A stretch of DNA of 64,000 nucleotides, from assembly GCF_020520425.1 (NCBI RefSeq), contig NC_079490.1:125446715-125510714 (forward strand), written 5' to 3'. The first letter of the stretch is position 1; the number at the start of each line of letters is the position of its first letter. This stretch comes from Spinacia oleracea (Eukaryota > Streptophyta > Magnoliopsida > Caryophyllales > Amaranthaceae). Of this stretch, positions 24,601 through 39,600 are shown piece by piece. A program made the translations under genes and the position numbers. A model generated the notes under the pieces. That model was given only the letters and a program-made list of their open reading frames with translations, was not told the DNA's origin and did no database searches.

Positions 24601-27600
24601 AATGAAGGGTAAGGAGTGGCTTGATCTTAAGCTTGGAACTAGATACAATCATTTGGAACTCAATACAATCATTTCAACCAATGTGTGAATGTACCAGTCC
24701 AATGAGCCGGACAGTAAAATGTGGGCTTGTTGAGAAATGTGCAGGTCTCGCGACAATTCCCCATTAAATTTAATCAAGGGAAAATAACAGCTTTCCATTA
24801 TCATTTGTATTATCATCAATTTAAATAAAGTTGTATATTGAGATTATTGACCATCATAATTGACAATCATATATACAACAAATCAAATGCTAGTTACATG
24901 TTTTTAGCAGTGTCACATTTCTTTATATAATTTAAATCTGCCCTTAGTTTTAAAAAGCGCGCTTTTTTGCGCTTAAAGCTCGGAAGCCCAAAAGCTCACA
25001 ACAAAAGGCTTCTGCCAGCCGAAGCCTAGCGACATACAAGAAGCGCGCGCTTCCTAGCGCTTCGGTGCTTTTGCGCTTCCTAGCGCTTTTGCGCTTCCTG
25101 TAGTCTAGGCACATCAGATCCTTCTTTTTTATAAAAAATAAAGCCACGTGACTCTAATATTCTTTTTTAAAGTATCACATGATTTCTTTTTTTTAAAAAG
25201 CGAATATTTGGAAAGTTTTTGAAAACCCTAGTGCAATTTTCTCCCGTAGCCTGATTTCTCTAGCCTTCTCGACGGATTTTTCCCGTCGGATGCTGAATTT
25301 TTCTTTCATCGTTTTGATTTCTCTTTCTATTTTCATCTTTTCTTTCCATATTTTCTGAACCTTTGAAAATTTATTATTTCTTTCCGGGTGCGCTTCGCCT
25401 ACGAAAAGCGTGCGCTTTCGCTTTGCGCTTAAGCTCCAGGGCCCTTTTGCGCTTCAGTGCGCTTCGCGCTTTTTAAACTAAGAATCTGCCTCAATCTTGA
25501 CTCTAACCCAAAGCTTTTACTAACACGTTGTTGGTTAGAATTTGTAGAGGGAAGAGAAGGGGAAGAGAAAGTGAGGTGATTGGAGGGAAGGAGCGAGCTT
25601 CCATTTTTCTTCCAAAAGTTGGAGTGATTTGATTTATTAAGGTTAGGGGGGGGGGGGGGGGGGGGGGAGGGAGGATCTCTTCCCTTCCCCTATGTGTTAT
25701 CCAAATAAGGGAAAATGTATTCCTCACTTACCCTCCAAACATAGTGTAAGGGTTTCAAATGAAAAAGAAAACTGTTCAAAGCCTTAAACTTGGTGTAAGT
25801 TTAGGTTTTCCTCGGGATAATTTTTATTACTTCTGTACATCAGCAATGAACGATCTTCCGTTATTTGTACTTTGGATACAAACTTGGGTGAGAGTTGGGG
25901 GCTTAGTTTTAAAAGACGCGAGGCGCACCAGGGCGCAAAAGTCCCTGTAGCCTAAGCGCAAGGCCCACAGTTTTTTTAATTTTTTGTGGTATTTATTTTC
26001 TGAAGAAAAAAAAATTCAAAATAGTATTACTTGTTGTCACAAAGGAGTAAAATAGTAATTACAGTAAAATTAAAAGCCTTTTTGAGGAAAAAAAAACCAA
26101 ACAAAAAGGGGACTAAGGATAGTTCAAGCAACTTTTACGTCACTGGCTATTCATTTAGATTCTCAAAAGAAGTGTGTCACACCTTACATAAAAGGGTTAC
26201 TTTAAAATAGAAAAAGGGGAATTTACATGACCTGCAGCAGAAAGAGACAAGGAAAAAATAATTTGGGGTTTTCTCTCTCCTCTTTTCAATATAGTAAATT
26301 TTAACTGTTAGGGAGCCATTAAGGCGTTGTGTGGTTTTGGCTTTAACTTATCAACAATTGGAGCCTTATACCATAAGGTGCGCATAAGGCGCTGCGCCTT
26401 GAGCCCGGAAAAGGCGCACGCCTTTTAGAGGGTGCATGAGCCTGTCCTAGCTAGTTGCGCCTTGAGCCTAAGCGCGCCTAGGCACGCTCAAGATGCGCTT
26501 TTTAAAACTAAGGTTGGGGGTGCTTAAAGACTTGAAGACGTTGAAGTAAATATATAGAAATTTTGAATAGAAGCCTGAAGCATTGACAAGTGCATCTCTT
26601 AAATGTGAGAATACCATAGACCATAGTGCAGTACAACAAGATAAATCATTCATCAACACAATAGTTTAGTATAAATCTAGAGAAGATAGAAACTTGAAGT
26701 GATATCGATCCAAATATAAGAGCGAAAAACAAGAAAAGATTCTTAATAGAACTCACCTTGACATAATTAAGGCGTTTCACAATTGACTGAGATCGTGCAG
26801 CAAAGTCTTCAGCAAATTCCTGCAACATAACATAATCCACAAACAGAAAGATGAATGAAAGAATCAGGCAAGGAATGGAAATTGAAGCCAAAAGCATACT
26901 GTTTTCGAAAAAGTCACACCTGTAGTCCAATATGCAATCGCTTGCCACCTTTGTGATAAGGAATAATGACAGGGCGTCTGCTGACATATTCTTTACATAC
27001 CAGTGGTTCTATTCTGAGATAAGACCCAAATGTGTACAAAAGTCTTTCAGTTTAGAATAAGATGCACTTGGGAAGGTTAAAATGTATGTACAATTATATG
27101 ATTAATATTTAAATATTTTTATAAAATTAATGAGCAGTCAGCAGAAAGTACAACAGACAACATATTCTCTTAAAAACAGCAAAGAAATAATTTTTTAAAA
27201 AAAACATATAATCCCAGTTCCTTTAAATTCCTGCTAGGGATTAACTTAGCGTAGAAACCATTAATGGCAGAAAATAAGGAAGATGATTTGATTAATAAAC
27301 TGGAATTTGTACGGACATTCAAGCTTTCGAGAGGCTTGAACTTGATTCTATACCAATTAACACACTAAAAGCTACACATAACACTCATTAATATTCAACA
27401 TTACTTCTCTCTCTCCCATTTTCTCTATAGATCTTCTGCCCTAACTAGTAACTATCTTCTTCTTCAAGCTACTAACAACTTATTTATAATTCTACTCCCT
27501 GAAGTAGCCCTACACTACATACTGACGCTTACAAATTTTCTCCTCTACTAGAGTCGCTATTAGCATATTAACAACATTGCCTTCACCCACAACAAGCTAA

Positions 27601-30600
27601 ATAATTTATTCTATCCCACATCAAATCGCTTGATAAAGAGATTCTTGAGAAAATCCGCGCATTCCAATTAGAAAGTGTTTGCAAGGATATCGTACGCAGA
27701 GTAAACAAGTGTTAACTGATAGGTATCAAACCAGCTTGTACAATGCAACAAATTTCTCTGAGGTATAACAATCTTCTAGATTGGCACTTGGGCCATTGGT
27801 ACGTATCTCCAAAGAATATGGTGAGGCCTCTATAATTCTCTTACGACCGGCTCTTACCATGAAAAGATAATGGTTTGTAAACCGAACAATGAGCTAATAA
27901 CATAAAGTCGCCATCTTCTTGTTCTCTGTCCTTTGTCACAGGTTCAGGGCAAGGACAATAAGCATACTAAAATAAAAAATGCACATGGCAGTAAATGTAA
28001 TGCCAGTGGAGTCTCAACTCTTGAATATTACATAGACAGAGGGGAAGTTCAATTGTCAACCACAAAGTTGCTTAATTTGCTCTCAATCCTGATTCAGATC
28101 AATAAACCCAAAATATGAATTTGATCAACACGCAAGGAAAGGGACTATCACTTTCATAGATATATTGCCTTTTCCTGAGATCTAACAAAATCAACCATAC
28201 AACAATCCTCCCCATCCCTTCCTTTTAAACAAAAGTAGCTTTTCTGAGACACTCCCATGAACATTTTTACTCATATTCCCCACTCACTGGCAAAATGGAC
28301 AAATTTACTGTGACCTCAAAATGAGAAACTTATGCAGCGTAAAAAATGTACGCTGCTAGACACTTGGTCTTCACACTGGTAATTTTTAAACAACAGCTCA
28401 GATTTGTCTTCCCGTAGTTATACCATTCAGATGGGTATATAATAAGGCACAAAGCACAGACGTCTTTCTAAACTGTGAAAACACAATCATCACAAAATGA
28501 AAAATCTATATGACATCATAAAGTTTGCAGCCTAAAAGCCATTAGACATCAATGGATTTGTAATATTAGAAGGATAATAATCTTTCTTAACAAACAAACA
28601 TCGTATTAGTGTCCTCCACAAATAACCCAGTCTACAAGCCCTCTTTACTTTTGTCAACTCTCTCCTTCCCTTCTGCTTTCCTTTCCACTTTTGTGTCCCC
28701 CCTTCTTCCAGTGAGCAACCATGCAGAATCCAGAATTGGACAAAGGTTTTATAGCCTATATGTCGTGTTGAGTCAAAACTCAAACCCAGTACATTATGAA
28801 GTTCACCGTGTCTGAGTGACATTGTAAAATAGGTATAAGTATAATCAAGATGATAAAGTCTACCTATATGCCACAGGATCAAAAGGGTGGAAGATGTTGA
28901 ACATTTGCTGACAAGCAGGCATCTCTTCATTAATATTCTCTTCCCCCCAGTATTCCCTTCCTTCACCTACAAGTGCAGAAATCACAATACGTAAGTCAGG
29001 AAATCCAATACTATATGCAAAAAATTAGAAGATTAGATCACACTATTTGCAGGTCCTAAGAGGACAAAATGTATGCAACCCTATCCTTGAGAAGAAGGGA
29101 TGAAGCTCCCACAAAGTCAAGCATGAAACACAAACCCAAAAGAAGCATTAAAAAAATGTTTTGCAACAATAAAAAGATTGAGATGTTAGTAAAGAATGTT
29201 CTGACCAAACACGAAATAATTTACAAATAACATTTACACACCGCTAAAATGTACCCAAGATGAAGAGAAACCAACAAATGAAAATAAAATACTCCCTCCG
29301 TCTCTTTTTGTTCTTTACGTTTGTTATTTTTCACGCGTTTTAACGATTAATTAATTAATTTGCATCGAGATTCCTCAATTTTTTATTTAAACGAGATAAA
29401 TTACGTTTATTTATAATGTTTTCACTTTTATCAAACTTCTGACATTGGGAAATGAGAAATTTTAATATCCCAATGGAAAAGTGTGAGAAATTAAATGACT
29501 CAATGAATTCAATTGGTTAAAATAATAATTGGACACAAATTTTGATAGAATACTAAGTCATTTATGTGATAATATAAAAGGAAATGTAAAGAACATTTTA
29601 AAATACCCAAAAAGGAAAACGTAAAGAACAAAAAGAGACAGAGGGAGTAATATATAACCATGCTGGTAGGCTGCAATCACCACCTTCAAAAAATGTAACC
29701 AAGATGGAAGACAAAACACAAATAAAAATAAAACAAAATATAACCATGTTGGTATGCTGCAATCACCACCTTTACCCTTCCGGACTTGCCAACTAAAGAG
29801 TTCTGACTAGAAAATACTAAAATCCACATCAACAAACCAACTCAATGGGCTTTAATTAACAGAAAGGTCAAGATTAGAATACAGGCGTTTCTATAAACTT
29901 TGTGGTATAAAAAAGGATTAGACTAAAATTAGAATACAGGAGTGCAACTTGAGCATTAGACTACACTGTACCCCTAAAAAAGCTGAAAAGAGAATTGTTT
30001 TGTTTTTCATAATAAATTAGTCATTATTGCTCAAGAATCAGTCAAAGAGCCTTTTTTGGTCGAAGAGAAGTTTCTATAAACATTGTGGTATCAGAAAGGA
30101 TTTGTACTTCCATCTCCTTCATTTCTAAATTTCAAATTGACAAAACGGAGAAGAAAAAAGAGAAGTCAACCAAAATGGCAGAAGATAGATCAACAAGAAT
30201 TGCAAAATCAACTACTAGATGAGCATCACTACTATTCTCTGATGAATGAAATTAAAGACAGTTAGGGGATTAACACCACTGGCATGAGTCTACAATCACA
30301 ATAGTAGAATAGTCCAAAGAAATTTAAGACTCTTACCAATTCCAATGCGGACATTTCGAATGGAAAGGAAGACACCAAGAGGAGATCCAGCCGCAAAAAA
30401 TGTATGTACCTGTTGCATAACATATTCGAAATTAGAAAAAACTTCACAGTGGAGCTTAAAGATGGAAGTAAAAGGGTACAAAAGTACCAAAAAATTTGCC
30501 AAAAAAAAAATACCAATAAAACTAAAAGTTCCCAAATCACCTTGAATTCAAGCTTGGTGTACTTGATGAAAGGTTTATAGCTTGTGGATAAGTTGTTTTG

Positions 30601-33600
30601 ACTAGTTAAAATCTTTCCGGATTCATCTTGATCTGAAATGCCTGGATGCCTCCCTGCACAAAAGAAAACACACAACGTAGAATAAAATACAGACTTAAAG
30701 ACATCAATGCAGAGGAAGTGTATGAAGAAGAGGACTGAAAAGGACTAAAAAGAAGGTAAAAAAGAATATAGAGATTATCATTGATCACCTTCATTAGACC
30801 TGTCACTAGCATCATTCCAACCAACCTGAGCTTCCAATTCTGCAACTCGTCCTTTTAGAAAGTCAAGCTGTAGCAGTTAACAGAAAACGTTCAAATAAAA
30901 CACAATTGAAGACGAATTATTCAAAGTTTAGGCAGAAAAAGATTTGCCCGCACCTCTGACTTCAGAGCTTGTATATCCTTGTCTTTGTTTTTGTCATTGT
31001 CAATAGAATCTAATTTATGCAGAAATTCGGCTACATTTTCTGAAACTTCAGGATTAACTTTATTCAGATTGGTAATCGCTTCCAAGTCTTCAGTGGAGCC
31101 CTGATAGATATCACTCACTTCACTCAGGGTTCCGATTTCTTCGGGACAGGAGTCACTGCGACTGCAAGGTGGATCCTGACCATCTGCCACTAAAGATTCA
31201 GTGCCAACTTGCATTTCACTCACTTTCACCATAGGGCTTTCATCTCTAATCGGGAAGGAAGTTGGACAAATATCCGTAACTAGACGATCTTCAGTCATAA
31301 CATTTTCAAGCAACGATCCTCCTGACTTGTCTTCATTTGAAATTTCCTGTGAGATTCTAGGACAACCATCCTTGGAGTTGATGTCAGAGGGTAATTTGGA
31401 AATATTTTCTGATGATTCATCTTCTTTCTCATGCTTTGTGTACATAAACTCCATCGGAAAGGGAGACGACAAATTCTCTTGGTGGCAGAGAATATCATAT
31501 GAGAGAACACTTCCCAAGGAATGGCCATACAAGGAAACCTACATTGTTTATTCTGCATTTTCAGCATAACTATTTGCAGAACAAGTCGACTTCGAAAAGT
31601 GAATTTTAACGGAAAGAAATTTAAATACACAGAATCACAGGCAGTTCTACCTTTCCATCGTACCCTGGATTTCTCTTCAGGAACTTCAGGTATAAACGAT
31701 TCAGTTGGTTTGAGACCTGTGGATATGAACCATCTTTATGAGACAACGAAAGTTAAATTCTAATCATCCATATCATATATCAAACTGACTTCTCTCCAAC
31801 CTCACAATACGACGACCATTTAGGAAATAGGCCCCAGAGACTCTGTTTCCAAAAAATGGAAGTTCAATGAAGGACAAAATTAAACATGTACTCCCTTCGG
31901 GATTTTTAAAATTGTTCCACTTTGACTTTTACATTTGCCAATTTATCTATGTCTTTAGGGAGAATATCCCTAAGTATCTATAAGTAAAAGTTATAAGTTT
32001 TATAATAAGAAACCAACAATATTTAACAACGTAACATTTGTTTTTATATATTGGCAGAAAAATATGGTCAGAGTATATGAGAATAGTACGGAGTAGTCAA
32101 TATGGAACAATTGAAAAAACGGAGAGACTATTACTTATAAAGCACAAAAACGCCAGCCAACAACGACTGATTTCAAGTCTATAGATCATCATGAAAGAAA
32201 CATTTTTATGATAATAGACATACAGTTTACAATTCAGCACAATTTCCGACTTCAAAAAAAGAAGAGAAAAAAAAAACAGTTGGTTACCATTCTAGCAATA
32301 TGTGACCATATTTATACTACTCTACCCACTCTGCTATTTTCTTAGAGCAGGTACTATTACAAACAAGACTTTAATCAGGGAAATTCTCATGGTAATATAC
32401 AGATATACCAATGAGTTATTCCTAAAGTCCTCTTGGATTTTTAAAGGAAATGTCATTGAATCAACAAATAGATAACAACAACAACAACAACAATGCGCCT
32501 TAATCCTTAAGGATATGCCTGCTGATGCAAATCCATTTTCTTCATATCATTCTTAACTCCCTTCATCCAACTCCAACCTTCATCCAAAAATATTCATTTT
32601 TCAAAATCTAACCCTTTAAGCGTTCTCATACATTCATCTCGACATACACATATCTGGCACACTTATCAGTTATCTTCTTAACATGATCCCCCCCCCCCCC
32701 CCCCCCCTCCCAAATGCTAATGTTGCGGCACATATAAAGGCACTGGTCAAATAGTTGTCTCATAAAATTTTCCCTTAAACTTATAGGTACCTACGGTCAC
32801 ACAACATCTCTGCTCCCATTTAGAGTAACATCTTAGTTAATATCTCCATACTTTTTCAAACTTGGCCTAAACTAATAAAAACACTCACTCGGCGGTAGAT
32901 CCTCACCATCTAATGTCAATCTATTTGGCTCTCGCACAAAACTAAATTGCTACTCCGTGAACACAATTTGAGATTCTAACTTTTGTCTCCTTTGTTCCAA
33001 TAACCCCTCTTAGGCTCTTACTGATTATGGTCAATTACAGATTTAGTATATGAGGCAAGGAAGGTGTATGGGGTATAAAAGACTTTGCGGCAATTTTTCT
33101 TTTCTTTTTTTGCCATTATGTGGTGTTTTGGGAAAACAAACAACAGGTACTAGAGTATTTCAAGTTGCATTATGGAGAAAGTTGTATAGCTAACTTTCGG
33201 ACCCACACTCATGGGCCTCATGGCTTCCCTCACATGTTCTCGTTGGATGTACTGAAGATTGGAGTACCTTTTTTCTTTTGCTTCGGGTTGAAAGAATTTT
33301 TTTCTTAAGCAGAACAAAATGGAAAAGAAAAACTGTTTGAAGTCAAATTATTTAGATTGCGAAATAATATGGTTAAATTTGTTGTTACTACATGTTCTTT
33401 TATCTTGCTTCCATATTCTTTCACACATGTTCTATTATTACAAATTGTAAGCTATTTTATGAAAGAATAATGAGTTATGTTACTTTATTTTTAATTGTAT
33501 GTTCGATTACTTTGAATTGTTTGTGCTGTCAAGAGCTTCATGCAGGTATAGGATCTAAAATTGCAGTCTTTAAAAGTACTTTCACAAGTGTATCTTCTAA

Positions 33601-36600
33601 CAAATTTTACTAAAAAGAACTCGGTACATTACTATGTTTCCGAATTTTCTTAAATTTCCCTTCACCCGTTCCAGTGTGCATTTTTAGATCATGTGTTAGC
33701 ATACGCACCAACCTTTTGACCTAGGGTCATGCTCAACTCACAAGCACAAGACTGCCACAAAGAAAAGCTAAGTAGCTATCTGGGATATTATATACACAAG
33801 GTGGATGTATATGTTTTAAATCCACCTTTTGCATCACCCATCATTTTGTAGAACTGTTGATAGAGAAAGAAAAAACATAGATAAGTTTCCTAAAGATGTT
33901 ACTTGCATGGAGAAGAACAAAGACAGACAATTTTAGCTGCTACATACAAGATGAGTTTAGAAATATCACTACATGTCCTCCATTTCTGCTCTATTTTGAC
34001 AAAAAAAAACACAGACATGATTTTCTTAATACATTTTGCTTACTAAAAAAATATGCTTAGAACAGAAAACTCAATCCCTCAAAGCTAGGAATCCTGGTTC
34101 AACTTTTTATCCCTACGTTTTAGTATTTACTCCATCTATGAAATCTAAAATTGAGTCTTTGAATGGCACATGAAGTATTGTTTAGAAACATTAAAAAAAA
34201 AAAATTGTCGGCTCATTGTATGCTTTTACAATTTTGAGAAAAATTCCGGTGGAAGTTCAATCCCGAAAAGAGAGCAATGTAAGATATTAAGAAATGGGGA
34301 GAGTACTAAGCACTTGGATTGGAATCAAAAAAATTGTTTACAAGGAACATAATAAGCACTTAGAATGCGATATATATATCATGAATTATCCACAAAAACA
34401 ATCTAGTCCTTTAAAGTAAGGAGATGCAGTGCATCAATGACAATAAGACCACACCGCTAAACATATACTCTTTCTTATAAGAGAAAACATTTATATATTG
34501 ACTCCTTAATCAGAGTGTTCCGGCAATAAAAAAGCACAGACAATCAAGGGAGAACTCAAAGAACATAATACCGAGTCAATGATCTCTTGGCAATAGATGG
34601 GGCTCATATAGTACAATACATCATGAACAGTTGCACTTAGTGTAGTGCGCAAGCCTCGTACACCATCTAAAGTAATTTTCTCCACAGCAGATTCGCCACT
34701 GAGCTTCAAACCCTTTCTCCACTGAAATAGACAAGAGCCAAGTATACATTTCGTTTAGCTAAGTCCCATATATCAGATTCATAATCTTTACAGAGAAGAA
34801 AAGTTCAATTGATATACGAGTAACAGAAAGAAATGCAACCATAGAGAACCAAGTGCTCCTCACGTAAAAGGACAATAATACTCAATTCTATATTTATAAT
34901 TACATAAAAGAGGAACTTGACAAGAGCATAAGGTGTGTGATGTCACAAATTATGAACTAAAGGACTTTATTAGGAGAACAGTAGAGTTTGATATTCAAAT
35001 AAAGAAAAGATAAGAGAAAAGTAGATTTTGGTTTTCCATAGAAATTTGCTAATAATTAAGTTATGCAATTTATATAGAACTTTTTATAGAGTTTAATTTT
35101 CATACTCGTGTCTGACGCACAAACACGGACACTAGTTGCTTTTAACTTTATCGTAAATAAACTCTATAAAAAACTCTATAAAAAAAATACCCTTTTTGGA
35201 AATTCCCTAGCAAACTCTTAGAGAAATTGAGCATTTGAAAAGGAGTATCTGTTTTTCTTAAAACCAATTTTTGTAAAAACAAGGAGTTAATAATTAATCC
35301 CACCTTCTCCAACTGCCTTTTAAATATTACTTCACAAAATCCTTTTGAGTTGGGTTCCAAACAACAGAAGAGAGAGACGAGAGAAGCACAGAAGAGATAA
35401 GACATAAGAGTGGTCACCGCCACGACACAACAGCAAGAGATAATGAGCAGCAGGCAAAAATGGCAGGAAATGCAAAACACCAGCAGGAGCACAAGAGCCC
35501 AAATAGCTCTAGCAGCAGATAAGTGCTTGCTACAGCAAGGACAGAAGGTGGTTGCGGAAGCCGAAAAATGAAACAATATTAAGGGAGTAAAGAATAATGG
35601 GTATTTGATTGGGTAATAATGTCAACAAGGAGAAAGCCAAACAAAAGGGGGACACAAACTTTCCATAGAAACCTCAACGCACAACGCAAAACATTTCCCA
35701 GGAAGCTAAAGCCATTCCTTGATTCAAGGGGTAGATAAGGGTTGAAGAAATTGGTAATGGTTTGCATTTGTTAAATGCTGATTGACCAATTCTTGTGGAT
35801 CATTTGGATACGATTAAGAAAATTCTAAAATCACTTCTATAAATAATCCGCAAATGAGGTCTTTGAGTCTGGGATAAAGAAGACGCAAAATACACAACCC
35901 CTCTCCAGAAAAAGGTTTAGTAACATTGTGTTACAAAACTCAAAGATCCGTTACCAATTATATCTCCTCCATAACAGTAAACAAATACCCCATTTTTGGG
36001 TTTTGCTTCATGGTGTTCTTTAGATGATCACTGAATCAAAGAGTAGTGTTTAGTAGTGAAGATGAAAATTATTTAGGCTCTGTTTTTTTCACCTTATTTT
36101 CACTTATTGTAAGAGAAGATAATATAAGTTAATATAAGATAAGGGTCAATAAGTTGAAAGTGCACCTGTTTATAACTTCCAATAAGGGCCAATAAGATAA
36201 GATAAGATAATATAAGTATAACTCAGGTGAATCAAACGGTACCTTAGTAGAAAGTAGGGTGAGATAGGGGAAAAAATTGAAAAATAAATAAATAAATATA
36301 AACAAAATGATATTTAAGTCACTTCATGCGGCACACAACAATATCACAATGGATGGTATGTGTCCAAGTGTCCACTCAGCCATTTTGTGAAAAAAATTCA
36401 TGATTTTGGTCCAAGATGAAGTGTCCAGTGTCCGTACCCATGTCCGAGTGTCTAGGATCCGACACGGGTACTTAAGGTGAAATGAAGTGTTTAGGTAACA
36501 TAGGATTCAATATCCTTTACAGACAACAACAGGTTGTCCATAACGATGAACGTCTCAAAAATTATCTTGGAAAACTTGCAATACCTTAGGCTATTTTAAA

Positions 36601-39600
36601 AAATTGTTAAACCACAGGGTTATCCTAAGTACAGTATTCAGAATGTTCGTCATCCTCCTACCCCCATCCCCCCCCCCTCCCCCAAAAAAAAAAAAAAAAA
36701 AACTAAGATTAACTGAGAAAGCACAATGGGAAAAAAAAACGAACTCAATAAAGAAGAACATATGAAGACCTGGTAATTAAATCCTTACTTGACAGGGAAT
36801 AAAAAGGACTCTCTGAATGCCACGTTGATATGAAGTCAGGTGTTTTTCAGCTAGACTTGAGGTGATATGGCGATAAGTCGCTACATCGTCAACCAAATTA
36901 GATTTCTCCAGTCTTTGACCAATGCCATGGACCATAAATACCAAATGACGAACCGGAACCTAAAAATTACAAGATTAACATTACAGGTCACCTAGCTGGG
37001 AGATGAGAAAAAACATGTTTGAGAGACAATCTCCAAGGAAATGAAAAACTGTTCAAAATAACTTATTTGCAGGAATAATGTTCAAACGAAGACTAAATTT
37101 TAGATAAGCATTTCCAAAAAAGATAAATGGCAAATATGAATATGAGAACACGCAAATGAGTTTGTGTATATTCCTCAAATCTCATAAACACAAACAATTT
37201 GCAAGTTTTCACCTAGATCAAGAGATCAATCTCTCCCCATACCACACCCGCTTTTCTTCTGATCCCATAGCTGCTGTTATAATAGAGATACTTGGCAACT
37301 GGACAAGAACATAAACTAGATTCCCCAGGTCAAGAGAACAAGCTACTCTATAAAAAGTAACAGAACATAGTCACGATGACCATTTACTAGCTCAATTCCA
37401 AAAGCACGAAGCAGAACATGGTACCAACTGTTCCCGAGTTACATTAGACAAGAAAGAAAAGATGGCACCATTGTCAAAAGGTTTTGAAGGCACTATCTGC
37501 TGGAAAGTCGATCTTTAGAACGGACAATAATCCTGCTGCGGAGACATCTGACATTTCAGATGTATACACATCAATGATTACCTTAACATATAATACTCCG
37601 TATCTAATCATCTAACAACTGTTAACATTGCATTTGAGACAAATTTGTCCAAAGTCTTGACACTCAGACGTTTTGTAGGTACACCACAAAAAATAGCCTT
37701 CAGTTCCTAATTTGCGACAGTATTATAAGCATCACACCTCATTAAGACATACAAATGCTAGATTAACATACCAAAGATACAAAAGTTAGAGCTCCTATCA
37801 TTATTTTTTCTTTTTTTTTCTCACTGGGAGAGGGGGCATAAAAGAAGAAAAAAAGCATGCACCTCCGAACAATAGTCGTCCATCTCCTCTTCCTTTTGCT
37901 GACGCAACTCATCCTACAAGGAAATAATAAAAGTTTAAAAACCAACAGGTCTATATAACATAATTAGACAACTGTACTCAACTACACATCATCACAGAAG
38001 GCAAAAACATCTCAGATATGATCACGATATAGATGGCAGTTCAACACAGAACCACTTTCACGAGCAATACAGATGATTTGTGGCTCTGGCCTAGTGACCT
38101 AGTACGAAACATCAAGCATTTGCTATTCCTCCATCACCAATGTTAGGCTATAAGCACTACAATATAACCATTTGTTCAGGAAATTGATTGAGATAATTTG
38201 AGAAATCATTTTGAATGTCAACAATTGTCTTCACTACTACATAAAAGATTCAGGTGCATTGATAAATTGGATGATAAAGCCCTCACTGACATCAAGTATA
38301 ATTCAAAAGATGTCAGTTTCAGTACTCAAAGCAACTAAAAATATAATGGATACACACAGGGTAAAAGAGCCTATAAAATGAAACCTGTGTTGGCTTCGGA
38401 GACAGAGATGCAGCATATCCTCGTCTTAGTTTCACACCATTTCCCCCCAAATTGATGATACTGGAAAAGCCTGAAGCATCAACATTCAGCCACGCCTCCC
38501 ATGTGCTGTCCTCTCCAGTGAAGAGGGCATGCAGACCCTGCATACCGGCAAGAAATAATTACATTTGAACATGAAATAAGAAACACTACTCCACCCATGA
38601 CAATATCATACTGGGGTATAGCCTTGCAAATCAACACGAGCGGCAAAAAGTCCAGATGGTTGAAATGTCCTCCGGTGCCAAACCTAGAAAGGAAAACCAA
38701 CCATGTCAAAGACGTTAAGTTCTCTACATCTAACCAAAGAAAATAATAATTATTTCAGCCAATTTCTCTTTCTCTTTCTATCTTAAAGAGAAGGGAAATT
38801 GCGTTGAGGCCAATGGTGGAGATGTGAACATAGGCTTCAATGGCCCCTTTTATTTCCACAGAAAAGAAAATTGCTAGACTCAAAGCAACTGATTGCAGCA
38901 ATCAAGAGTTAAACTAAGCTACCTCTAAAGTTAAGGCAGTATCCAGAAAAAGAGTAAATTAAGAAGGAAAAAAACGTAGATTCAACTCCAAGCAGTAAAT
39001 TCGACAATGCAGTACATTATGTCATGGCGATTGATAAGTATATTTAAGAATATATATTGGGGTGAAACTACTTTTTTCCAATGTACTTATAACTAATGAG
39101 ATGAGCATATTGAAGAGTGGTCTACTTTAAGGCGTTTAAGCCTTTGAAAAACTAAACATCAATTATTTACCAATGCCACTATCTATAACAAAATGCACTG
39201 ATATCATAATATGCCATTTTGCATGACTGAAAGTTACTCTGCTAATTTGCTAACTAGTGAGTAGTGACTACCAGTCTTCCATACACTGGTCAGATCAGTA
39301 ATTTGCGTAGACAAAACAATACGCTAGGGCTGTGGGCTCTGTGCAAGAAAATGGATATGAGACATGTTTGAATGCCCTCCAATAACCAATTAAAATTATC
39401 TATATTTTACCCACAGTAAACTTCCAAGAAAGAGCTCCATCCATTAACAGATGAGATTTATCACAGTTTTTTTAGATTCTAGAAATAGTATACATCTCAA
39501 GGGCACACAATGATGTACAGCACAAATAAAAATATCCAAGTAAGCAAAGAAAATTGATTAATGTAACCACACATGCATTTTTGCATGTTTGTCCTTCCAA

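Larger units (their letters stand above)
12448..25814. repeat. Large duplicated block, copy 1 (visible part)
   Basis: From 12448 the sequence is almost identical to 50630-64000. The offset starts at 38182 and drifts between 38179 and 38186 because of small indels, mostly in homopolymers. I counted about eight substitutions in 13.4 kb (for example near 13922, 14427, 15056, 16398, 16819 and 20190). To the left of 12448 the copies share nothing. The comparison ends only because the window ends, so the true block is longer. If the two copies are head-to-tail the unit is about 38.18 kb (12448-50629). Confidence 0.95.

Noticed and set aside
28609..28966. Open frames overlapping SGR2 exon 15
   Set aside because: Both are in frames or on strands other than the exon, whose own frame (GREYWGEEN...FDPVAYR) is supported by splice sites.
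35148..35576. 142-codon minus-strand frame rich in Cys and Leu
   Set aside because: It lies between SGR2 exons 8 and 9, which join in phase without it. No recognisable domain, and composition bias explains it.
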